A stretch of DNA of 64,000 nucleotides, taken from positions 620,001-684,000 of the forward strand of contig NZ_BAABWQ010000001.1 in assembly GCF_040370365.1 (NCBI RefSeq), read 5' to 3'. The position numbers and the translations under genes were made by a program. Positions 1-8,336 of this stretch are shown here, piece after piece. Within the stretch, counting starts at the first letter, position 1. Each line of letters starts with the position of its first letter. This DNA is from Shimia sp040370365. GTDB taxonomy: Bacteria > Pseudomonadota > Alphaproteobacteria > Rhodobacterales > Rhodobacteraceae. Below the pieces are notes generated by a model. The model ran no database searches and was not told the origin of the DNA. It was given only the letters and a program-made list of their open reading frames with translations.

Positions 1-423
1 GGCGGTGGGCAGATGTTCCATGTAACGTTGAAAATACCATTGCCCGCGCTCCTGTGTGCTGGGCTTATTCAAGGCAACAACACGTGCAGACCGCGGATTG
101 AGGTGTTCCGTGAAGCGTTTGATCGTGCCGCCTTTACCGGCCGCATCACGCCCCTCAAACAGCATCACAAATTTCTGTCCCGTGTCCTGCGCCCACAATT
201 GCACTTTCAAAAGTTCAGCCTGCAACTTGGCTTTCTGTGACTCATACGACCGCCGCGACATCTTTTTTGGATAAGGGTATTCACCTTTCTCAAAGGCCTC
301 GCGAAGCTCATCTCCTGATGTCGCGGTTTGCGCACCAAAGCTGCCACGATCTCCCACTGCGGCTTCGCTGTGTTCTTTGTCGGTGTTGTGATCTGAAGAT
401 AAGATGTCGGTAGCTTTATCCAT
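1..423 (-). CDS. ppk2: Polyphosphate kinase 2 family protein (5' part only)
   Basis: The N-terminal 141 codons of a PPK2-type kinase, cut by the window edge. PPK2 enzymes transfer phosphate between polyphosphate and nucleotides in the cytoplasm. After a low-complexity acidic leader of about 50 residues comes the family start (KKMSRRSYESQKAKLQAELL), then the Walker A-like loop FEGRDAAGKGGTIKRF and the segment LNPRSARVVALNKPS followed by QWYFQRY, all typical of PPK2. The ATG at 423 is preceded by AGGAGG at six-base spacing, which fixes the start. Whether it prefers ADP or GDP, and whether the C-terminal half is intact, cannot be seen. Confidence 0.93.
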   Translation of the reverse strand, partial: MDKATDILSSDHNTDKEHSEAAVGDRGSFGAQTATSGDELREAFEKGEYPYPKKMSRRSYESQKAKLQAELLKVQLWAQDTGQKFVMLFEGRDAAGKGGTIKRFTEHLNPRSARVVALNKPSTQERGQWYFQRYMEHLPTA

Positions 424-609
424 GGGCGCCTCCTAAAGGTTTCTGCTTGCCCAGAGGATATCAAGAACACGCAGCAGCAGCCTTGACACACGTCAAGAAC
501 ACACTGTTTTCTGGCGCAGCTGGCGGTGCGCCCAATCGCGCCTCACACACCCTGCGTGATAGAGCCGCGCGAAAACGGCCGAAGACTGTTCCAATTCAGG
601 AGATGCCAA

Positions 610-1938
610 GTGGCTTTTGTACCGTCCCACATCGTCAAAAAGACCGCCCTTAAGACCGCCCTTTCGACCACACTCATTGCAAGCTCTTTTCTGAGCGCAG
701 CAAGCGCGGGGGAAAACCGGATCGATCTCATCCGACCTGACGCACCCACATTGGCTGATTTTGGCGCCTATAAAATCGGGGTTACCTCCCGTGTTTTTCT
801 CCACAAAGATCAACTTGATATCGTGTCTTCTGATGCAGATACATTGGTGCGATACGATCGGCCTTTGCCCGTTGAAATCTGGTATCCGGCGGCAGACGAC
901 ACAACGCCAGGTGGCACTTATGAAGTCACTCTCAGAGACCCCAATCTAACCGGAACCCTTCATGGTCAAGCTGCGCGCGACGCCCCCCCCAAAACCGGCA
1001 CGCAATTCCCGCTCATTGTCCTGTCACATGGCTACCCGGGCAATAGGTTCCTGATGTCCCATTTGGGCGAGAACCTTGCGTCTAAAGGCTATGTGGTGGC
1101 TTCGATTGACCATACCGACAGCACCTACGCAGACCAAAATGTGTTTGGTGCAACATTGCTCAACCGCCCCATTGACCAGAAGTTTGTGATCGACAGCATG
1201 ACGGCGTTGGACGGACCAATTGGCACAATCATCAACACGGATAGCATCGGCCTTATTGGCTACTCAATGGGCGGCTACGGCGTATTGATTTCTGGCGGTG
1301 CTGGGCTGGCGGATGGCATCGAAGACCTGCCTTTTGCGCCACCCCAAGGGACTTTGCGCCACAATGTGTCAGGCACCGACACGCATGAATCCTTGGTAGA
1401 TTCACGCGTCAAAGCGCTGGTTTCAATTGGTCCGTGGGGTCGCAATCATGGCTTCTGGGACGACGCGGGCCTTGCGGGGCTGCGAAAACCAACCCTCTTG
1501 ATCGCCGGTGAGGTGGATGATGTCTCAGACTACGATGCCATGCGCGAGATTTTCACCCATAGCACCGGGGCCACGCGCCACTTGCTCACCTTTGAGAACG
1601 CCAACCACAACGCAGCCGCACCAATACCAGCCCCATTGGAGGCGTGGCAATTTTCTGAATCTCTAGGATATGCGCCCTTTGACCACTACGCCGATCCAGT
1701 GTGGGACACGACTCGCATGAACAACATTGCTCAGCATTTCACGACTGCTTTTATGGACTTACACTTGAAATCTGATCATGAGAAATTTGAGTATCTGGAT
1801 CTTATTCCAAATCCCAAAAACAGCCTGCATGCCTTGGATGATAACGGCAAACCAACAGCTGAACATACGTATTGGAAGGGCTTCCCGGCGCGTACTGCGG
1901 TGGGCCTAACGTTTGAAACACTTGAGAAAGATCACTAA
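610..1938 (+). CDS. Exported alpha/beta hydrolase (PAF-acetylhydrolase/dienelactone hydrolase-like)
   Basis: A 442-residue predicted periplasmic serine hydrolase. I chose the GTG at 610 because AGGAG lies seven bases upstream; reading could extend to an ATG at 526, but that adds sequence ahead of the signal peptide. The N-terminus has a signal-peptide look (KKTALKTALSTTLIASSFLSAASA). The fold signature is clear: PLIVLSHGYPGNR gives the oxyanion region, IGLIGYSMGGYG carries the nucleophile Ser in GxSxG, and a late H in FENANHNAAA is a plausible catalytic His, with the Asp probably in IAGEVDDVSD. This resembles the platelet-activating-factor acetylhydrolase isoform II group. The substrate is unknown. 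It stands alone, without an evident operon. Confidence 0.82.
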   Translation: MAFVPSHIVKKTALKTALSTTLIASSFLSAASAGENRIDLIRPDAPTLADFGAYKIGVTSRVFLHKDQLDIVSSDADTLVRYDRPLPVEIWYPAADDTTPGGTYEVTLRDPNLTGTLHGQAARDAPPKTGTQFPLIVLSHGYPGNRFLMSHLGENLASKGYVVASIDHTDSTYADQNVFGATLLNRPIDQKFVIDSMTALDGPIGTIINTDSIGLIGYSMGGYGVLISGGAGLADGIEDLPFAPPQGTLRHNVSGTDTHESLVDSRVKALVSIGPWGRNHGFWDDAGLAGLRKPTLLIAGEVDDVSDYDAMREIFTHSTGATRHLLTFENANHNAAAPIPAPLEAWQFSESLGYAPFDHYADPVWDTTRMNNIAQHFTTAFMDLHLKSDHEKFEYLDLIPNPKNSLHALDDNGKPTAEHTYWKGFPARTAVGLTFETLEKDH

Positions 1939-2142
1939 CGGAGCGCCTGCACACGTCTGCTCTCACCCGCCTCACCATCATCGCGGTCGCTCAAGCGACG
2001 ATACTCATTAGGTTTCTTAAAACTGTCTGAACTTCTGCGTTTGAAACACCCAATGCCTTTGTGGAACGGCGGTATTTGATAATCCGCCGTTAATCTTCAG
2101 CAGCCTAGGCTCACCTCGGAAATTGCTGAGGAACCATATCCA

Positions 2143-2919
2143 ATGAAGTCTTTCGTAGCCGCCGTTGCAACCGTTTCTATGACTGTTGCAACCGCCCCTG
2201 CTTTTGCCGACACTTTAACCATTCTTGCCGCAGACCTGCCGCCTATGGTCTATTCCGATGGCTCTGGCCGTGAGGCGGAGATTGTCACAAGTGTCATGTC
2301 TCACTGCGGGCACGACGTGGAATACGTGGTGCAACCTTTCACACGTCACTGGGCCTCGTTTGAGGCCGGTCAGGGGGACGCTGTGATGACCGTTCCAATG
2401 GGCATGCCAATGGCAGGTGAACAATCCGCCCCCTACATTGCTTACCAGAACGGCGTCTCCTATCTGTCGTCATCTGGCAGCGACTTTTCTGCACTAACCG
2501 ATCTGGCAGGGCTCAGTGTCGCTGCATTTGAAGGTGCCTCCGGAATTCTGCCCGGACTATCAGATGCCACCGAGAGCTTTGGATCCTATCGAGAAATGGC
2601 CGATCAAAAAACCCAGTCTAAACTGCTCTTTGGGGGTCGCGTGGACGGCATTCTGGGTGACGGCATGCTGTTTGCAGCCTATGCTGCCAGCCTGCGCGAA
2701 GCGGGCAGCAGCGCCGGTGTGGATGCCTCCCAATCTTTGGAGTTCCGCGCCATCTTTGATCCATCAAACTATGCAATGAACTTCCGTGACCCCGCCATGG
2801 CCGCTGAATTCAATCGCTGTTTCTCTGAACTTGAGGCAAACGGCGCGATCACCGCAATCAACACCAAGTGGGTCGACAAATATCGCGACACGCTCGCCGA
2901 CAACTATTTGGCGATGTAA
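2143..2919 (+). CDS. Periplasmic solute-binding protein, amino-acid (family 3) type, orphan
   Basis: 258 residues with a signal peptide (MKSFVAAVATVSMTVATAPAFA) followed by a compact two-lobe binding protein of the PBPb/SBP family 3 kind: an N-terminal strand LTILAADLPPMVYSDGSG, a mid-protein LTDLAGLSVAAFEGA, and a C-terminal FNRCFSELEANGAITAINTKWVDKY typical of family 3 ends. Such proteins deliver polar amino acids or similar small ligands to ABC importers, but some serve other sensing or redox roles. No permease or ATPase gene is nearby, so the partner is unknown. An intrinsic terminator follows at 3006-3039. Confidence 0.75.
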   Translation: MKSFVAAVATVSMTVATAPAFADTLTILAADLPPMVYSDGSGREAEIVTSVMSHCGHDVEYVVQPFTRHWASFEAGQGDAVMTVPMGMPMAGEQSAPYIAYQNGVSYLSSSGSDFSALTDLAGLSVAAFEGASGILPGLSDATESFGSYREMADQKTQSKLLFGGRVDGILGDGMLFAAYAASLREAGSSAGVDASQSLEFRAIFDPSNYAMNFRDPAMAAEFNRCFSELEANGAITAINTKWVDKYRDTLADNYLAM

Positions 2920-3005
2920 GCCACCCGCCATCCCTTTGCGACCGCCAAGCGCTCTCTGTCTCAATTGCTTCGGAGGTCGCATGTTTGACCCTCCAAGGGT
3001 ACAAT

Positions 3006-3039
3006 CCGCCCCGCTGCCGTTGCGCCGCGGGGCGGTTTT
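3006..3039 (+). terminator. Intrinsic terminator
   Basis: Perfect 8-bp arms CCGCCCCG (3006-3013) and CGGGGCGG (3028-3035), a 14-base loop, then TTTT. It lies between the orphan binding-protein gene and parE and probably ends the former. Confidence 0.6.
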
Positions 3040-3152
3040 GCTTTGCCCAGAATGCAGGCATACAGGTGTCATAAACGCTTTCGCCCCTTCCCCCTGCGAC
3101 CGTGCCCTGCCATAATGCGTCTCAAGCAACAGCAAAAAAGAGCAGCCCGCGA

Positions 3153-5111
3153 ATGCCCAACGACCTTCTGGCCGATACGCAGCCGACCGACTACGACGCC
3201 TCCTCCATTGAAGTTCTTGAGGGGCTGGAACCTGTCCGAAAACGCCCGGGTATGTATATTGGCGGCACGGACGAGCGCGCGCTGCACCACATGGTCGCTG
3301 AGATCCTCGACAACTCGATGGATGAGGCTGTCGCAGGTCACGCCAACCGCATCGAAATCGAACTCAACGCGGACTACTCCCTGACGGTACGTGACAACGG
3401 CCGTGGTATCCCCGTTGATCCACACCCCAAGTTTCCCGACAAATCCGCGCTTGAGGTCATTCTCTGCACCCTGCACGCGGGCGGTAAATTCTCTGGCAAA
3501 GCCTATCAGACCTCGGGCGGCCTGCACGGCGTGGGGGCCTCTGTGGTGAACGCGCTGTCCGATCTCATGGTTGTACAGGTTGCGCGCAACAAAGAACTCT
3601 ATGAGCAGCGTTTCTCCCGCGGCATTCCGCAAGGACCAGTCGAGAAAGTTGGCGCTGCCCCCAACCGGCGCGGCACCACGGTGACCTTCCACGCGGATGA
3701 GCAAATCTTTGGCTCCCACCGTTTCAAACCGGCCCGCCTGTTCAAATCGATCCGCTCTAAAGCCTATCTTTTCTCTGGCGTTGAAATCCGCTGGAAAACC
3801 CACATCGATGACGGTGAGACCCCAACTGAGGCCACGTTCCACTTTCCCGGCGGCCTGTCTGATTATCTCAAAGAAACCATGGACAAGGCCACCACCTACG
3901 CCGACCAACCCTTTGGTGGCACGGTGGATTTTCAGGGCCGCTTTGGCGTGCCGGGCAAGGTTGAATGGGCCATCAACTGGACGCCCTCACGCGACGGTTT
4001 CATTCAGTCCTACTGTAACACCGTCCCCACACCCGAAGGCGGCACCCATGTCGCCGGGTTCTGGTCGGCTGTGCTCAAAGGCATCAAAGCCTACGGCGAG
4101 CTGGTGAACAACAAGAAGGCCGCGCAAATCACCCGCGACGACCTGATCACCGGCGGCTGCGCGCTGGTCTCCTGCTTCATCAGCGAGCCCGAATTTGTCG
4201 GCCAGACCAAAGACCGGCTTGCCACGGTTGAGGCCCAGCGTCTGGTGGAAAACGCCGTGCGCGACCACTTTGACAACTGGCTGGCGGCGGATACCAAATC
4301 CGCAGGCGCGATCCTTGATTTCCTTGTGCTGCGCGCTGAGGAACGCCTGCGCCGCCGTCAGGAAAAAGAGACCGCCCGCAAAACCGCCACCAAGAAACTG
4401 CGCCTGCCCGGCAAGCTGGTAGATTGTTCGGCCACCAACCGCGACGGCACCGAGCTGTTCATCGTGGAGGGCGACTCTGCGGGCGGCTCTGCCAAAATGG
4501 CCCGCAACCGCAAGACCCAGGCGCTCCTGCCCCTACGTGGTAAAATCCTCAACGTGCTGGGGGCCGCAGGCTCCAAGATCACCACCAACCAGGAAATCAA
4601 CGACCTGACCCAAGCGCTTGGCGTCGGTTTGGGGACCAAATTCAACGTTGACGATCTGCGCTATGACAAGATCATCATCATGACCGACGCGGATGTCGAT
4701 GGCGCCCACATTGCTGCACTGCTGATGACGTTTTTCTACACGCAGATGCGGCCTATGATTGACGCTGGCCACCTCTACATGGCCTGCCCGCCGCTGTTCC
4801 GCCTGACCCAAGGGGCCAAGCGTGTTTACTGTGTGGATGAGGCGGAAAAAGACGCCCACCTTGAAAAAGGCATCGGCGGCAAAGGCCGCATCGACGTGTC
4901 CCGCTTTAAGGGTCTGGGGGAAATGGACGCCAAAGACCTGAAAGAGACCACCATGGATCCGGGCTCCCGCAAGCTCATCCGCATCACGATTGATGAGGAC
5001 GAGCCGGGTGAGACCGATGGTCTGGTGAACGATCTGATGGGCAAAAAGCCAGAAAAACGCTTCCAGTACATTCAAGAGAATGCACGGTTTGTGGAGGAGT
5101 TGGATGTTTGA
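3153..5111 (+). CDS. parE: DNA topoisomerase IV subunit B
   Basis: The ATPase subunit of topoisomerase IV, which with ParC decatenates daughter chromosomes. 652 residues, normal for alphaproteobacterial ParE. The GHKL ATPase comes first (EVLEGLEPVRKRPGMYIG; ILDNSMDEAVAG with the catalytic Glu region; VRDNGRGIPVDPHP; TSGGLHGVGASVVNALS), then the transducer, then the TOPRIM domain with LFIVEGDSAGGSAKMARNR and the metal-binding ITDADVDGAH-like segment (MTDADVDGAHIAALL), ending in the conserved GLGEMDAKDLKETTMDPG. The product is ParE rather than GyrB because of its length and lack of the GyrB insert. An upstream in-frame GTG at 3102 exists, but MPNDLLADTQ from ATG 3153 fits the family better; no strong Shine-Dalgarno is visible for either. 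Confidence 0.95.
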   Translation: MPNDLLADTQPTDYDASSIEVLEGLEPVRKRPGMYIGGTDERALHHMVAEILDNSMDEAVAGHANRIEIELNADYSLTVRDNGRGIPVDPHPKFPDKSALEVILCTLHAGGKFSGKAYQTSGGLHGVGASVVNALSDLMVVQVARNKELYEQRFSRGIPQGPVEKVGAAPNRRGTTVTFHADEQIFGSHRFKPARLFKSIRSKAYLFSGVEIRWKTHIDDGETPTEATFHFPGGLSDYLKETMDKATTYADQPFGGTVDFQGRFGVPGKVEWAINWTPSRDGFIQSYCNTVPTPEGGTHVAGFWSAVLKGIKAYGELVNNKKAAQITRDDLITGGCALVSCFISEPEFVGQTKDRLATVEAQRLVENAVRDHFDNWLAADTKSAGAILDFLVLRAEERLRRRQEKETARKTATKKLRLPGKLVDCSATNRDGTELFIVEGDSAGGSAKMARNRKTQALLPLRGKILNVLGAAGSKITTNQEINDLTQALGVGLGTKFNVDDLRYDKIIIMTDADVDGAHIAALLMTFFYTQMRPMIDAGHLYMACPPLFRLTQGAKRVYCVDEAEKDAHLEKGIGGKGRIDVSRFKGLGEMDAKDLKETTMDPGSRKLIRITIDEDEPGETDGLVNDLMGKKPEKRFQYIQENARFVEELDV

Positions 5112-5926
5112 GTAAGCCCGGCTCCGTGGAGACCGCTACTGAGTTTACCTCTCAGTTATTTGAGTTAGTTGAGGCAGCGCTAAACTCAGGGTTTAGCACC
5201 GCTCTTCTCGGCGCATTTTTTGGGGCTTTAGCCGCGAACTATTTTGCGATCCGGTCCGAAACCAAGTCGCGCCTAACTACTCAATTGCTCGCTTGCAACG
5301 AAGCGACAAGCTACTCAATTGCGGTATTTCAGCATTCGTTGAACATGAAACGACAGTTTGTTGTGCCTTTGATAGCACAATTTCAAGAAGACAAGGTCCG
5401 ATTTGAAGAACAAATTGCAAGCCATGCCACGGGAAAAGACATACAGCCATCCCAATTTGATCTCGATTTCTTCAATTACTCAACATTCACCCACAATGCC
5501 GAAAAGATTGAGCAAATCGTTTGCTCAAACGGCATTGTTGTGGATCAAACCATCACAGCGACGTCCTTTCTAGTTCAATCTCTTCAAAACTTGGACACGT
5601 CTTTTGAAGAACGCAGTAAACAACTAAGTTTTCTAGAAGGATTAAAGAAAGAAGAGTCTCCTGTAGTTGTGATTAGTAGATATTTTGGCGTGAGCTTGGA
5701 TGATCGAGTTGTAGATACACGTCTCGCAGACAGCATAGGAAATATGTCAGATAGCTTAGATGATGCCATTTTCTATTCAAAGTATATTGCAGAACGAACA
5801 AGCAAGCGATCTCAAGAACTTGCAAAGCAAATTGGAAAAGCGAGCCCTCAACCTCTTCTTTTTTCATTTGATGACAACGAATTTGGCCACTTGGTTCCGA
5901 CGAGCGACAACTTTCCCACGTTTTGA
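5108..5926 (+). CDS. Orphan protein with one N-terminal membrane segment
   Basis: 272 residues that I do not recognise. The TTG start at 5108 overlaps the parE stop (TTGA), with GGAGGAG about eight bases upstream, so it may be translationally coupled to parE. One hydrophobic helix (about residues 28-47, STALLGAFFGALAANYFAIR) is followed by a long, largely helical, charged domain with no signature I can name. Base use is visibly richer in A and T than parE and the genes to the right, suggesting recent acquisition. The 3' side is bordered by palindromic repeats. Function unknown; a membrane-anchored cytoplasmic domain is the plain reading. Confidence 0.72.
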   Translation: MSKPGSVETATEFTSQLFELVEAALNSGFSTALLGAFFGALAANYFAIRSETKSRLTTQLLACNEATSYSIAVFQHSLNMKRQFVVPLIAQFQEDKVRFEEQIASHATGKDIQPSQFDLDFFNYSTFTHNAEKIEQIVCSNGIVVDQTITATSFLVQSLQNLDTSFEERSKQLSFLEGLKKEESPVVVISRYFGVSLDDRVVDTRLADSIGNMSDSLDDAIFYSKYIAERTSKRSQELAKQIGKASPQPLLFSFDDNEFGHLVPTSDNFPTF

Positions 5927-6037
5927 TGACCTTCTGCGCCAGACCCGAGGGTAGGCGCGGAATGTGCCCTCTCATGGGCTGAAGAGGGACCGTCGCGCCA
6001 GTGGCGCGGCGTAAGCGTTCTGAACGGTCGGGCGCGG

Positions 6038-6056
6038 CGGAATGCAAGGCATTCCG
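6038..6056. repeat. Short hairpin (CGGAATGC/GCATTCCG)
   Basis: Arms CGGAATGC (6038-6045) and GCATTCCG (6049-6056) with a three-base loop, in the non-coding stretch after the A+T-rich gene. It has no U-tract, so it is more likely part of repeat debris than a terminator. Confidence 0.5.
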
Positions 6057-6093
6057 CACTAGGTAGCGATGCACGGAATGGTAGCCCCACCCC

Positions 6094-6166
6094 GTAGGGT
6101 GCGCATTCACTGCGCACCATCCAACATCGCCACCACCGAAACGGTGCGCATAAATGCGCACCCTAC
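6094..6166. repeat. 73-bp palindromic element with 14-bp terminal inverted repeats
   Basis: The ends GTAGGGTGCGCATT (6094-6107) and AATGCGCACCCTAC (6153-6166) are exact reverse complements. Each end also forms its own small palindrome: GGTGCGCA/TGCGCACC at 6098-6118 and 6143-6162. The architecture is that of a REP doublet (REPIN) or tiny MITE. A decayed relative lies at 6635-6662. No transposase of the matching type is in the window. Confidence 0.7.
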
Positions 6167-6204
6167 ATCTTGCTCGCCATCGGGCATCGCCCTAACCTCC
6201 CCCC

Positions 6205-6639
6205 ATGCGCCCATCCCTCGCCATCCTCGTCGCCCTCTTGCTGCCCGCCACCGACGCCACAGCCCAAGCCCGCGCGGACAGCGAACGGTATCAAAACAAC
6301 CACATGTCTCCCCAAAGCCAGCAGGCCCGCCCGCAAAAGCGCCAGACGCCGGACCTGCAGCAATGGCCGCAAGATCAGCAACGCACAGAGCTCTTCTGTG
6401 ACCAATACGCCCGCGCCGCCACCGGCATGCGCGGCACCGTACAAGGCAGCCGGACCGGCACCAATCTCGGCCAAGGCGCGGGTTACATCGGCACGCGGGA
6501 TCGCAAACAGGCCGAAGCCTTTGGCATGATCGGCGGCGCACTTGGCTCCGCCGCAGGTGAAGCGCAGGATCAAAACTTCTATGACTATCACTTCGGTGAC
6601 TGCACGTCCGGCGGCCGTCTTGCCACCACACCCCGGTAG
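6205..6639 (+). CDS. Exported hypothetical protein with glycine-rich tail
   Basis: 144 residues with a short signal peptide (MRPSLAILVALLLPATDATAQA), a Gln/Pro-rich linker, and a C-terminal part containing GMIGGALGSAAGEAQD, which resembles the glycine-zipper segments of small envelope proteins. Two Cys residues (in LFCDQYA and GDCTSGG) could pair in the periplasm. I do not recognise a named family. The stop codon TAG at 6637-6639 lies inside a degenerate copy of the palindromic repeat, so the C-terminus may have been set by insertion of that element. Confidence 0.6.
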   Translation: MRPSLAILVALLLPATDATAQARADSERYQNNHMSPQSQQARPQKRQTPDLQQWPQDQQRTELFCDQYARAATGMRGTVQGSRTGTNLGQGAGYIGTRDRKQAEAFGMIGGALGSAAGEAQDQNFYDYHFGDCTSGGRLATTPR

Positions 6640-6662
6640 GCTGCCGCATTTACTGCGCACCT
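6635..6662. repeat. Degenerate copy of the GTAGGGTGCGCATT repeat
   Basis: Reads CGGTAGGCTGCCGCATTTAC followed by TGCGCACC; it matches the left unit of the 6094-6166 element with a few changes and supplies the stop codon of the upstream gene. Confidence 0.5.
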
Positions 6663-6748
6663 CTGCACAAACCGCCACGTTGGACCTACGCAGACCCTGA
6701 CACAGGAGAGTGAATTCTGTTTCAGGCCAAAATGCCTATGTTGGCGCT

Positions 6749-7495
6749 ATGGCTGATTTTATCACTGTCTACAAACTCCCGCTGATCGTTCTGTGCTTTG
6801 TCATTGGCAGCATAGGCGCCGTTTTGCTCTTTAAATTTGCCCACCGCTCCAAAGCTTGGGAGGTGGCAGATGTGATCTGGGTGGCGCTTGGCGGCATTGG
6901 CGCGGTGGTGGCCATTGCGGTGGGCATCTACCAAGAAGACAGCAGCGCGCTCAATCGCCAAGTCACCGTGGCCTACTCCGCCAGCCGCGCCTTTGATGCG
7001 AACGCCGCCCGGTTCCGGCTGCGCTATTGCGCCCACCCCGAAAATGGTGACCTCTCAGCCCTGTGTGAGAAAGTTGAATTCCTTTCGGCCAGTTCGGCAG
7101 GCAACACCGCCCTGCCCTTGTTTGTCGCCGTAACAGAGCACCGCGCCCCGCTGGAAGGGTTTACTTTGCTGTTTGGCCAAGCCCGCGAACGCGCCGCAAT
7201 GAAGAAAGCCGCCGAGGATTTTGACATGGTCGAGTTCCTCGCCTTTGACACCCGCGATGTGGCCACAGTGACGGCGCTAAAACGTCTGGAGCTGACCCGT
7301 CCCGCCGTGGCCGCTGACTACCGCGTCTTGGCGCTGACCTATGATGCGCTGATCACGGACATCGCCGCGTTGCAAGACGCATGGCGTGTGCTGCAATCTG
7401 GGCGCGGCCTGTTGATCCTGCAATGTATTGCGCTGGGACTTGTGGCCTTTGCCGCGCCATTTCGGTTGGGGCGGACGATTGATGGGCTTGTGTGA
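6749..7495 (+). CDS. Membrane protein of unknown function
   Basis: About 248 residues from ATG 6749. A GTG at 6710 is in frame too, but the AGGAGA in front of it touches the GTG, so neither start is well supported. Two hydrophobic helices at the N-terminus (VYKLPLIVLCFVIGSIGAVLL and WVALGGIGAVVAIAVGIY), a middle soluble region of about 150 residues, and a C-terminal helix (GLLILQCIALGLVAFAAPFRL). No catalytic motif is seen and I do not recognise the family. It stands between two other exported unknowns on the same strand. Confidence 0.6.
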   Translation: MADFITVYKLPLIVLCFVIGSIGAVLLFKFAHRSKAWEVADVIWVALGGIGAVVAIAVGIYQEDSSALNRQVTVAYSASRAFDANAARFRLRYCAHPENGDLSALCEKVEFLSASSAGNTALPLFVAVTEHRAPLEGFTLLFGQARERAAMKKAAEDFDMVEFLAFDTRDVATVTALKRLELTRPAVAADYRVLALTYDALITDIAALQDAWRVLQSGRGLLILQCIALGLVAFAAPFRLGRTIDGLV

Positions 7496-7538
7496 TTTCC
7501 CCGCTTGCCCACGCCCGGCGAATTGCTAGTGTCACCTT

Positions 7539-8213
7539 ATGCGCGTGTGGCCTCTATTCCTCTGTTTTGCTCTGATGTCCTGTGGCCGCCCATTGACGGA
7601 AACTGAAAAGGCCTTTGTCGCCGATTTCCACGGTGAGACGTTGGATGTCAAACCTGTGCGGATCAACAAAGACGCCCCTTTGAGCGTGGCCACCTTTGAA
7701 TACAAAAAGCGCCCGCGTCTGGCCTGTCGCGAACGGATCAACCCCGAACCAAAAGAGGAGGTTATCACGGCCTCAGCAGCCGGCGTTGCGCTGTTCAATC
7801 GGCTGTTTACCTCAGAGGGCTGGTCGGTGCCCAACTATGTGCCGGACTACCCACAACAGTTGCACATGTCTGCCGCACTGTTTTTTGCCCATGAGATGAC
7901 ACATATCTGGCAATGGCAAAACCGAGAGACCACCGGCTACACGCCATTGCGCGCCGCCAGCGAACACAAGCGTGGCACCGATCCCTATCAGTTTGAAAGC
8001 GCTTCTGCGGAAACCTTTCTGGACTACGGCTATGAACAACAGGCGGCTGTGGTCGAAGAATACCTATGCTGCGCGTTGCTCGATCCAGACGCGCCGCGCA
8101 CCGAGCGGTTAAAAGATTTGCTCGATGATCACTTTCCGCTTCAGAACCTGCCCAAGGTTGAGGCTGTGATCCTGCCGTGGGAGGATGCCAAAATCCAAGG
8201 CATTTGTCGCTGA
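7539..8213 (+). CDS. Putative lipoprotein with HExxH motif
   Basis: 224 residues. The start MRVWPLFLCFALMSCG has a lipobox (LMSC), so a lipid-anchored periplasmic protein is likely. In the middle, FFAHEMTHIWQWQNR contains HEMTH, the HExxH signature of zinc metallopeptidases, followed by Trp/Gln-rich sequence as in eDUF4157-like or vgr-related zincin-type proteins; a third metal ligand may be a Glu in the later segment AAVVEEYLCC. Three Cys residues remain after the lipobox. Peptidase activity is an inference from the motif only. Confidence 0.65.
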   Translation: MRVWPLFLCFALMSCGRPLTETEKAFVADFHGETLDVKPVRINKDAPLSVATFEYKKRPRLACRERINPEPKEEVITASAAGVALFNRLFTSEGWSVPNYVPDYPQQLHMSAALFFAHEMTHIWQWQNRETTGYTPLRAASEHKRGTDPYQFESASAETFLDYGYEQQAAVVEEYLCCALLDPDAPRTERLKDLLDDHFPLQNLPKVEAVILPWEDAKIQGICR

Positions 8214-8283
8214 TTTTGGCGCAATTTCGCACCTCCGCATTACAGTCGCGATACAGACGCAATACCGACGTGTGATTTTGCAC

Positions 8284-8307
8284 AAAAAAGGGGGCGCCTG
8301 CCCCCTT
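8284..8307 (-). terminator. Intrinsic terminator for the minus-strand PA14 gene
   Basis: GGGGGC (8290-8295) and GCCCCC (8300-8305) pair around a 4-base loop; the six A residues on the left become a U-tract on the minus strand, 30 bases after the stop of the gene at 8337-8924. Confidence 0.75.
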
Positions 8308-8336
8308 CTGTGTGTCAGCTCGTCTATGGCCAGTGC

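Noticed and set aside
2143..2919. Part of a complete ABC importer
   Set aside because: No permease or ATPase adjoins it; a terminator and parE follow directly.
3102..3152. Upstream GTG start for parE
   Set aside because: It adds 17 residues that do not resemble ParE; the ATG at 3153 gives the family-like N-terminus.
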